NCBI GenBank assembly: GCA_964644375.1
Contig: CAZXWJ010000128.1
Location: 1-11,791 of the forward strand
DNA length: 11,791 nt
DNA from: CAYNYM01 sp964644375
GTDB lineage: Bacteria > Desulfobacterota > DSM-4660 > Desulfatiglandales > HGW-15
Direction: 5' to 3'
Below, in pieces: positions 1 through 6,306 of the stretch. The position numbers and the translations under genes were made by a program. Under the pieces are notes generated by a model, which worked only from the letters and a program-made list of their open reading frames with translations, was not told the DNA's origin and did no database searches. How positions within the stretch are numbered: the stretch's first letter is position 1; each line of letters begins with the position of its first letter.

Positions 1-763
1 TACATTGCAGCCAGGCGACTTTATCCGGTTCTTTTCCATCCGACGGTCTGACAAGATGCCCGCCCGATGGCCCTGAGGCGGAAAGGATTCGCTCAAATTC
101 CAGACTGGTTACAATGTCGGGAGATCGGGTGTAACCGTAAGGATCGTGGGATGTGGGGTCGTAAACTTCAGAACCCGGAGACAGGATGACCGCGCCCACC
201 CGGACATCGAGATTCCTTTTCTGATCGGTAAAATTGATGGCCCCGCTGGGACAGAATTTTTCGCAGGCCCTGCACTTTCCTTTTGTAAAATAGATACAGC
301 TTTCCGGGTCGATAGCATATTTCAGGGGAACGGCCTGGGGATACTTGATGAATATCGCTTTTCTTTGGCTGATCCCACCGTCATATTCATTAGGGACTTT
401 CTTGGGGCATTTTTCAGCACAAAGCCCACATGCAATACATTTTTCCGGATCAACATATCGTGGCAGCAAACCGAGTCTGACCTCAAAATTGCCCTCCTCG
501 CCGGAAACGGTCTCGATTTCAGCAGGAGCATGCACCTCGATGTTCATATGCCGGCCGACCTCGACCAGTTTAGGTGAAATAATTCACATCGCGCAGTCGT
601 TTGTGGGAAATGTCTTGTCCAATTGGGACATCATTCCACCGATGGAATGGGATTTCTCCACGAGGTGGACGTAGTATCCCGAGTCAGCAAGATCAAGGGA
701 TGCCTGCATTCCGGAGATACCACCGCCAACCACCATCACCGAGCCGATTGTTTGTTGTGACAT
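1..763 (-). CDS. hdrA: Selenocysteine-containing HdrA (heterodisulfide reductase subunit A-like), 3' end outside the window
   Basis: HdrA is the flavin and iron-sulfur subunit of soluble Hdr complexes, where FAD can bifurcate electrons between ferredoxin and a second acceptor. 254 codons are visible; the gene runs off the left edge (family proteins are usually well over 600 residues). An FAD-binding Gly-rich motif, VVGGGISG, lies at residues 11-18. The family motif TNDCAM-x-IISPKLVEVGRH follows, where x (residue 60) is an in-frame UGA at 584-586. Two 4Fe-4S motifs follow: C109, C112, C115, C119 and C156, C164, C167, C171. The frame is open on both sides of the UGA and the homology continues, so this is Sec, not a stop or pseudogene. 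The last visible residues, KVAWLQC, match the start of the family's IQCVGSR motif. The ATG at 763 has AGGAG six bases upstream and lies 9 bp after hdrB. Seen: the motifs and the UGA. Known: Sec-HdrA occurs in methanococci and some deltaproteobacteria. Inferred: the partner complex. Confidence 0.92.
551..586 (-). promoter_or_regulatory. UGA selenocysteine codon with bacterial SECIS hairpin inside hdrA
   Basis: The UGA codon is at 586-584. Downstream in the mRNA, CUGGUC (568-563) pairs with GGCCGG (556-551), giving six pairs including G-U pairs, around the six-base loop GAGGUC (562-557). The loop carries GGU 23 bases after the UGA. This is the arrangement expected of bacterial SECIS elements bound by SelB, whose loops need a GG/GGU core a few tens of bases after the codon. 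An outer stem is possible: CACCU (576-572) with AGGUG (537-533), separated from the inner stem by an asymmetric internal loop. The structure was paired by eye, without folding energies. Confidence 0.82.
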
Positions 764-772
764 CTTTGGCTC

Positions 773-1642
773 CTATGCTAAAAAGGCTTCAATTGTATTG
801 CCGCCGCGTTGATCTATTTGAAGATCCAATCGGCCGTTGCTCATTCCCATGGCAAGGCCGAGGAGCTGGGAAAAAAGAACGGCCGAGGGGTGAGGGTTGC
901 CGGATTCCTGCATGTCTTTCGACTTCTGCACCGTTTCAAACTGCAACTGGCAATATGGGCAGGCCGTACAAAGATAGTCGGCACCCGACTCTCTGCCGTC
1001 AGACAGTTTCCTTAGTGCCAGATCTCTTGACAGTTCGTCGTTTATGCCCAAGAGGGGTGCGCCGCAGCATTCAAGCTGAGTCGACCAGAAAACACTCTCG
1101 GCCCCGGTCGCCTCTACGAGGCTGTCAAAAAGGCTTGGGGCCACGGGGTCGTCAAACTGGACGATCTGGCTGGGGCGCAGGACGTGACAGCCATAATGGG
1201 TGGCAATCTTGAGATCCTTGTAAGGCCGAATGATATTCTGCCTTATCTTTTCAATGCCAATATCATGGTAGAGTACTGAGAGAAAATGTTTGATTTCACC
1301 ATTGCCTTTAAATTGCAAGCCTTCTTCGGACAGCAGTCCGTTGATCTCTTCTTTCAAAGATAAGTTGTTCCTCAAAGCGTGGTCCGCCATTTTCAGACTG
1401 CCGTAGCAACATTTGCAAAGGACGAGCATATTCAGATTCCGTTTATTGGCAAGAGCAATGTTTTTAGCGGCGGACAGCAGGAATGTCTTGAAATCGAAAT
1501 TACGGAGGGGGTATCCGCAGCAACCAAATTCGGGAATATCGATCAAATCCACTCCAAATTTTTTGAGTACCGCCCGGGAGGATACGTCATAGGCCTTCAA
1601 GCGGGCCGGAATGTTACATCCTAGAAACAGCGCGAATCTCAT
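773..1642 (-). CDS. hdrB: HdrB-like heterodisulfide reductase subunit (two CCG domains)
   Basis: This 289-residue protein is an HdrB-type subunit, which in methanogens carries noncubane 4Fe-4S clusters that reduce a disulfide. Two cysteine-rich CCG domains are visible. The first has C9, the pair C41-C42 (GCCGYP) and C76/C78/C79. The second has C152 (YGCHVLRP), the pair C192-C193 (ECCGAP) and C225/C228/C231. The length matches HdrB and no cluster ligand appears to be missing. Its ATG overlaps the stop of the upstream membrane/HdrC gene (ATGA) and is preceded by AAGGGG, so the two are probably translationally coupled; hdrA starts 9 bp after its TAG. In bacteria HdrB homologues serve several redox complexes, and the true disulfide or other acceptor cannot be told from sequence. 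With the neighbouring HdrC modules it would form an HdrD-like catalytic unit. Confidence 0.93.
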   Translation of the reverse strand: MRFALFLGCNIPARLKAYDVSSRAVLKKFGVDLIDIPEFGCCGYPLRNFDFKTFLLSAAKNIALANKRNLNMLVLCKCCYGSLKMADHALRNNLSLKEEINGLLSEEGLQFKGNGEIKHFLSVLYHDIGIEKIRQNIIRPYKDLKIATHYGCHVLRPSQIVQFDDPVAPSLFDSLVEATGAESVFWSTQLECCGAPLLGINDELSRDLALRKLSDGRESGADYLCTACPYCQLQFETVQKSKDMQESGNPHPSAVLFSQLLGLAMGMSNGRLDLQIDQRGGNTIEAFLA

Positions 1643-3435
1643 AATACCCCTTTCCGGCGTCCATCCGCCTTTGATTTCGGGATGGAAGAAGTGGTGGAAG
1701 TGGCGACGTTGCGGATGGCCTGATTTTTGAGTTCATATAAGATATCGGTAACAGGAACCCCCTGAGGGCAGTGCTCCTGGCATTGATAACAGGTGACGCA
1801 ATCCCATAGCATCATGGAACTCAGTGCCATGTTTTTGAGACCCAGACCGACCGAGCGCATGATTTGATGGGGCAGCAGTCCCAGGACCTCCTGAGGGTTC
1901 TCGTAATTGCCCACAACAGGGCAAACTGTTGAGCAGTTCTCACAGGCAAAGCAGTAGGAAAAGCTTGATTCGATGGGGGACAGGGACATGCTCTCTCTAA
2001 ATTCGGCATTGCGGTCCGTTAAATCCAAAACTCGCTCCTTTACTGCCTCACCATCGCCGGTCATTGCTTTACGCGCCGCGTCCAAAGGCCTGGAATACTT
2101 CTCGGAAGATATCCTGTTCCTCCTCAACCCGCGATAGAAAGAATAGGGGGAGAGAGCCAGCGGTTCAGGGTACCCCTTTTGAATGATAAATTCCCTGACA
2201 CTGAACCACAGTTCCCTGAGGTTGATCCCCACAGGACAAACCACGGTGCAGCGATCGCAATTCGTGCACAGATAAATGCCCTCCTGGAGGGCACGGATAT
2301 CGGTCTCTGTCAGCTTTTTACCCCCGGTGAGCGCTTTTATCGATAACATTCTTTCTGAAGGCAGGATATTGGTGTTTCCCAGGCGTTTGAATGCCACGGC
2401 GGCCGAGCACCGGAAGCTGCAAGTCCCGCAGTGGGTGCAGGCGTCCAGTTCCAGGGCTTGTCTGGTAAGCACCGCGGCCGGGTCGGATCGCTCGGGGTCC
2501 ATGACCGCATTGACCAGAAGATTCATAGGGCCGGCAATCATATGGAACATCTTGCTGAAGGGTAGATAGGCCAAACCAAAAAGCGATGCGAAAATATGAA
2601 TATACCATAAAAGCACACCCGTGTTTAACCGGTCAAGAGGTCGGGCAAAGGGGCGGGTTAGTTTTGCCACCGTATACCCGGCAAAGGCCCACTGTTGAGG
2701 TGAATGACAGGCGGCACAATTGTCTTCATGCACCTCTTTCCCCAATGTCAGCGTCTCTTGTGTGAAAGGCGGATGCGCCTTTGGTGAAACGACCCCGTAG
2801 TCTTTCACCCAGAAGCTTTCCAGGGCCGCAAGTTCCTTCTCGTCGTCAGTCCCCGAATAGTTTTCCACCATCCGTTCGTAGGCGGTATGTGAGGTGATCT
2901 TGACACCTTCCAGAAGGAATCCACTGATAAAGATAATGGCCATTATGGCAAGGGCATAGTGGTCCACGGCACGGGTCCTGACGTATCGTTTTCTTAGAAC
3001 GATACGTCGGTATACGGCCATGCCCAAACCAACAAGGACCAGAATACCCGTAAAATCCCTGATAAACAAAAAAGGATTGATGGAGGGATAATATTCGGAG
3101 AAGAGGTGGATGGTAATGATATTTCCGAGCGCGTGCATGAGAAGGAGGACCGTAAACCCGACATAGATCAGCAAGTGCATTATCCAGCGAAACCGGTCTT
3201 CTTTCAGGGTCCTGGTTTGCAGAATCACCTCGAGGAGAAGGGCCTTGATCAAGGTGAAGACCTTGAAGCTAAAAAGGGTTCCGACTAGGCCTTTTAAGGC
3301 CTTATTGAACCGAAAACCGGGCGATGCCTGCTCAGAGCCGTTCTCAAACCCGTGGCGAAACCATCCGGTGACCTTGTAAATAATGCCAAATCCGAAGATG
3401 ACGAGGCTGGAATACAAACTGATTTCGAAAAACAT
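1639..3435 (-). CDS. Membrane cytochrome b/c - tandem HdrC fusion protein
   Basis: This 598-residue integral membrane redox protein probably passes electrons between the quinone or periplasmic cytochrome c pool and cytoplasmic HdrB. Residue numbers count from the chosen ATG. About five hydrophobic segments occur at roughly 4-22, 85-108, 122-141, 160-180 and 273-300. TM histidines H86/H101 and H280/H298 recall the b-heme ligands of NarI-type subunits; the 18-residue spacing of the last pair matches NarI. The loop between segments 4 and 5 has one c-heme site, CAACH, at 240-244. Two HdrC-like di-cluster regions follow: C333/336/339/343 with C390/393/396/400, and C495/498/501/505 with C546/549/552/556. 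The second looks like a complete HdrC. The open frame extends upstream to a TTG at 3516, but the ATG at 3435 has GGGAG about nine bases before it, while the TTG has no ribosome site. It overlaps hdrB by ATGA. Confidence 0.88.
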   Translation of the reverse strand: MFFEISLYSSLVIFGFGIIYKVTGWFRHGFENGSEQASPGFRFNKALKGLVGTLFSFKVFTLIKALLLEVILQTRTLKEDRFRWIMHLLIYVGFTVLLLMHALGNIITIHLFSEYYPSINPFLFIRDFTGILVLVGLGMAVYRRIVLRKRYVRTRAVDHYALAIMAIIFISGFLLEGVKITSHTAYERMVENYSGTDDEKELAALESFWVKDYGVVSPKAHPPFTQETLTLGKEVHEDNCAACHSPQQWAFAGYTVAKLTRPFARPLDRLNTGVLLWYIHIFASLFGLAYLPFSKMFHMIAGPMNLLVNAVMDPERSDPAAVLTRQALELDACTHCGTCSFRCSAAVAFKRLGNTNILPSERMLSIKALTGGKKLTETDIRALQEGIYLCTNCDRCTVVCPVGINLRELWFSVREFIIQKGYPEPLALSPYSFYRGLRRNRISSEKYSRPLDAARKAMTGDGEAVKERVLDLTDRNAEFRESMSLSPIESSFSYCFACENCSTVCPVVGNYENPQEVLGLLPHQIMRSVGLGLKNMALSSMMLWDCVTCYQCQEHCPQGVPVTDILYELKNQAIRNVATSTTSSIPKSKADGRRKGVL

Positions 3436-3576
3436 GACGCTTCTCTCCCGGTGATTTGATATATCGATCTTTTGAATTCCAGTAGCAGTATCCAGATAAA
3501 ACGACACCAGTGACAAAATTGTTTTTCGTATGGTTAGCCCATGGGGAAGAAGTCTGAAAAAAGTGTTTCCAAGGCC

Positions 3577-4452
3577 CTATAGCCTCGCTTCGTCCAGGAC
3601 TTGGGGGAGTTTATCCTCCCAACCCTTGGTGGATATCATAACGCCTGCCATCCCCATTTCTTTGAGGCGGGTGATGATGTCTCCAGCGATTCTGACGCAT
3701 TCTCTTATCCTGTCGGAGGCCTTCTGAATAGAAGTGATCATTTCAGGCGGAACAGAGAGTCCTCTGATATTTCGATCGATATAACGTGCCATGCCGGCCG
3801 ACTTGAGAACCAAAACGGTGGGAATGACGGCTACTTTATCGGTGTCTATTCTTTTCGTGATTTGTTGGAAACGACTGAGATCGAATACAGGGCTGGTAAT
3901 GACGTATTGAACTCCCATGGGTATCTGCTTTTCCAGGTTTTCGAGTTCCAAATTGAGGAGACCGCCGGAGGCCCCTGTATCCAGAGTGGACCCGACACAA
4001 AATTTCGGAATGGCCTTCAACTCGATCCCGGCAAGGTCTTTCCCCTTTTGAAGTCGGTCGATGGTCTCGATCAGTTCAGTCAGATTCAAATCATTGACCC
4101 CCCTGGCTTGCGGGTGATCGCCGAACTTGATGTCATCGCCGGTTACGGCCATGACATTCTCTATGCCCAGGGCACCGGCAGACAGGATGTCTGCCTGAAG
4201 AGCCAGCCTGTTGCGGTCACGGCAACAGATCTGATATACGGTCTCGATGCCGTGGTTCTGCAAATAGGCACTGGCTCCGAGAGAACTGGCCTTTAGTACG
4301 GCATTGGCCATCTCAGGTATGACAACGGCGTCCACTCGCCCCTTTACGAGATTGGCATTTTGCATGAGAGCGGAAAAATTCGCCCCTTTGGGTGGCTCGA
4401 ATTCTCCAAGCACGACAAATTTTCCCGATTTGATCTTGACCTGTAGCGGCAT
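3577..4452 (-). CDS. MetF-like methylene-tetrahydrofolate reductase, divergent paralogue
   Basis: This 291-residue protein has a single MetF-type TIM-barrel fold domain. MetF is an FAD enzyme reducing methylene-tetrahydrofolate to methyl-tetrahydrofolate in the methyl branch of the Wood-Ljungdahl pathway. Visible family motifs are GEFEPPKGAN with E17 (equivalent to the catalytic Glu of E. coli MetF), the flavin-site motif CCRDRN at 76-81, and VTGDD at 103-107. The family Gln in the I-T-Q motif, a folate contact in E. coli MetF (Gln183), reads Ser187 here (ITSPVF), whereas the other MetF in this window keeps Gln. The ATG has an excellent GGAGG seven bases upstream. It is not paired with a metV; the next gene, 141 bp on, begins the Hdr set. 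It may use another folate or pterin, act as a flavin electron partner of Hdr, or be an ordinary MTHFR; the sequence does not decide. Confidence 0.87.
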   Translation of the reverse strand: MPLQVKIKSGKFVVLGEFEPPKGANFSALMQNANLVKGRVDAVVIPEMANAVLKASSLGASAYLQNHGIETVYQICCRDRNRLALQADILSAGALGIENVMAVTGDDIKFGDHPQARGVNDLNLTELIETIDRLQKGKDLAGIELKAIPKFCVGSTLDTGASGGLLNLELENLEKQIPMGVQYVITSPVFDLSRFQQITKRIDTDKVAVIPTVLVLKSAGMARYIDRNIRGLSVPPEMITSIQKASDRIRECVRIAGDIITRLKEMGMAGVMISTKGWEDKLPQVLDEARL

Positions 4453-4821
4453 GGCCTAACCTCCGAAGTGGTAGGTGAACTGGGGCATCTAAGTGAAGCG
4501 TTCCGAACCCTTATTTACCTAATATTCACTTTATATTCAATGATATTTTCAGTTTATATGATATGTCCTTTATTTGATTTAATCCTATTGTCGCATGAAA
4601 AATATAACAAGGGATTGTCAAAAACAATGATAACAAAAATTTTGTGAAGATCCACTGGCATTTCAGGGAGAGTAAAGCAAATTGTCATGTTCTTTTACCC
4701 TTTTTGGAAAGCTCGCCGAAGGTTTACCCGCCTGGAAGGGCGGACACATCGATAACCCGCCTCGCGGAATATCATAAAATCAACCTGCATCTCCTCTGCC
4801 TGTCCCGTCCCGACGAAATTG
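4453..4821. other. Intergenic region upstream of the metF-hdr operon
   Basis: This 369-bp gap lies between the stop of the receiver kinase and the start of the divergent metF. No convincing gene was found; short open frames here are overlaps or lack conserved features. The part from about 4510 to 4660 is clearly AT-rich compared with the flanking genes and contains the candidate promoter. A short hairpin, CCGCC (4728-4732) with GGCGG (4739-4743), lies past the kinase stop, but no T-tract follows it on the minus strand, so it is not called a terminator. Confidence 0.6.
4582..4621 (-). promoter_or_regulatory. Weak sigma-70-like promoter candidate for the metF-hdr operon
   Basis: On the minus strand, TTGTTA (4610-4605) and TAGGAT (4587-4582) are separated by 17 bases, each matching four of six consensus positions. 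A perfect TTGACA lies just upstream at 4621-4616 but has no good -10 at the right distance. The region is AT-rich and sits about 130 bases before the ATG at 4452. This is consensus matching by eye only. Confidence 0.25.
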
Positions 4822-6306
4822 TTATTGATTCGCCGTCGGCAATAAGATCCGGAACGTTGTGCCCTTATCGGGAATGCTCTCCACATCGATTGTTCCTTTG
4901 TGGGATTCTACCACCTTTTTGACGATGGCAAGCCCCAAACCCGTTCCGGTAACATTGCGGGTCTTGGGATGTTTGACGCGATAGAATTTATCAAAAATTT
5001 TGGGGAGTTCTTCCGGCGGAATTCCGACACCCTTGTCTTCGACCGAAATCTCCACCCGTCCGTCTGCTCCCCTCGCGGTCACAGTGACCCGGCCCCCGTC
5101 GGGTGAGTAGTTAATTGCATTGTTCACAAGATTGTTAAAAATTTTTTCGATATTTTCGGGATCCGCCACAACCGGTTCCAGATTCTCGCAAGAGTAGGTC
5201 AGATCGATACCCCTTTCTTTTGCCCTTGGTTCCACTAAAATACACGTTTCCTCAATCACCTTCCGAAGATCCAGGAGAATCGCCTGTTTGATGGGTTGAC
5301 CTTCTTCGAGCTTGGCCACATTGAGAAGGTCATTGATCAGGTCGAGAAGGGAGTCGATTTTTTTTAATCCCCGGGCCACAAAATCCTTTTGTTTGAGCTG
5401 AAGCGGGCCTGCCAAACCCTCAAAAAGGACATTGTTGAGTTGCCGGATGGAGACCAAGGGGCTGCGGAGTTCATGAGCGACCATGTTGATGAAATCCGTT
5501 TTCATCTGATCCAGTTGTTTGAAAATCGTAATATCTTCTATGACGGTGACCGTCCCTACAATACGGAGGAACACGTTTCGATCAATTCCCATGGCGGGTG
5601 CCGAAATCGCCCTCAAGACGTGTCCTTTTGAATGTAGTTCCTGGGAAACAACTTCATTCTCGGAGATCTCGCCGTTTTGAATTTTTTCCAGGGTTTGAAT
5701 AAGGGGGCCGTCATCGATGACTTTATTCAGCGGCATGGGGTCTTCGATATCTTCGGAAATGTCCAGGAGCCTTCTGAGTGCCTGATTTTGAAGAACGATC
5801 TCCATGTTCCGGTTGGTGACCATCACACCGTTTGCCATACAATTAATTATCGTGCCGAGACGGCTTTTCTCGAGGGTAAGGTCATAGAGATTACGAATGT
5901 TTTCCTGTTGAAACAGTCTGGCCTTTCGTTCAAGTCGCCTCTTATCTGCTGCCCGATTGATCGTAATGAGAAACGGGTCCACTTGAAATGGCTTTGTGAT
6001 GAAATCGTAGGCACCCTTTTTCATGCACTCGACGGCTGTGTCCACCGTGCCATGTCCGGTAATGACAATGACCGCGATGTCGGGGTATCGAGCTCGAATG
6101 ATTTCCAGTGCCTCTTCGCCGCTCATGACCGGCATCTTGAGATCCAGGAGGACGATATCTACGGGCCTTTGCACCAGGGACGCAAGGGCCTTCTCTCCGT
6201 TTTCGGCCGTTGCAACCGCGTACCCCTTGCCGCTGAGCAGGCGCCGACAGCCTTCCCTGATCGCCTCTTCGTCGTCGACTACCATAATTTCAATATCTTC
6301 ATTCAT
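4822..6306 (-). CDS. Receiver-PAS-histidine kinase hybrid
   Basis: This 494-residue cytoplasmic signalling protein has no signal peptide or membrane segment. An N-terminal receiver domain (about 5-120) has the acidic pair D11/D12, phospho-acceptor D55 (LLDLKMP), T83 and K105 (TKPF). A short coiled linker leads to a PAS-like region (about 148-265), then a HisKA dimerisation domain with H278 in MVAHELRSP. The HATPase domain has an N box (N391/N395), DKGVGIP at 424-430 and GTGLGLAIV at 454-462. All residues needed for phosphotransfer and ATP binding are present. It overlaps the upstream PAS kinase by ATGA, so that kinase may phosphorylate D55 and thereby control H278. From the linker onward it closely resembles the Rossmann-PAS kinase at 8319-9878, differing mainly in the N-terminal input domain. 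No DNA-binding output is attached; targets are unknown. Confidence 0.93.
   Translation of the reverse strand: MNEDIEIMVVDDEEAIREGCRRLLSGKGYAVATAENGEKALASLVQRPVDIVLLDLKMPVMSGEEALEIIRARYPDIAVIVITGHGTVDTAVECMKKGAYDFITKPFQVDPFLITINRAADKRRLERKARLFQQENIRNLYDLTLEKSRLGTIINCMANGVMVTNRNMEIVLQNQALRRLLDISEDIEDPMPLNKVIDDGPLIQTLEKIQNGEISENEVVSQELHSKGHVLRAISAPAMGIDRNVFLRIVGTVTVIEDITIFKQLDQMKTDFINMVAHELRSPLVSIRQLNNVLFEGLAGPLQLKQKDFVARGLKKIDSLLDLINDLLNVAKLEEGQPIKQAILLDLRKVIEETCILVEPRAKERGIDLTYSCENLEPVVADPENIEKIFNNLVNNAINYSPDGGRVTVTARGADGRVEISVEDKGVGIPPEELPKIFDKFYRVKHPKTRNVTGTGLGLAIVKKVVESHKGTIDVESIPDKGTTFRILLPTANQ

Noticed and set aside
109..674. Open frames on both strands over the hdrA region
   Set aside because: They are other-frame shadows of the Sec-containing HdrA, with no recognisable motifs.
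584..763. hdrA as a pseudogene or as a 59-residue truncated protein ending at the UGA
   Set aside because: The frame continues open with strong HdrA motifs and two complete ferredoxin motifs, the UGA lies at a Cys position, and a SECIS-like hairpin follows.
601..1212. Long plus-strand open frame of about 200 codons across the hdrA start and hdrB
   Set aside because: It is antisense to well-supported genes, and its Arg/Pro/Ser-rich composition is typical of a shadow frame.
3436..3516. N-terminal extension of the membrane HdrC fusion to a TTG at 3516
   Set aside because: There is no ribosome binding site before the TTG, while the ATG at 3435 has GGGAG at good spacing and begins just before the first membrane segment.
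4728..4743. GC hairpin CCGCC/GGCGG after the receiver kinase as a terminator
   Set aside because: No T-tract follows on the minus strand.
4695..4821. Small minus-strand frame running on past the receiver-kinase stop
   Set aside because: It overlaps the kinase 3' end in another frame and is Arg-rich without conserved features or a good ribosome site.
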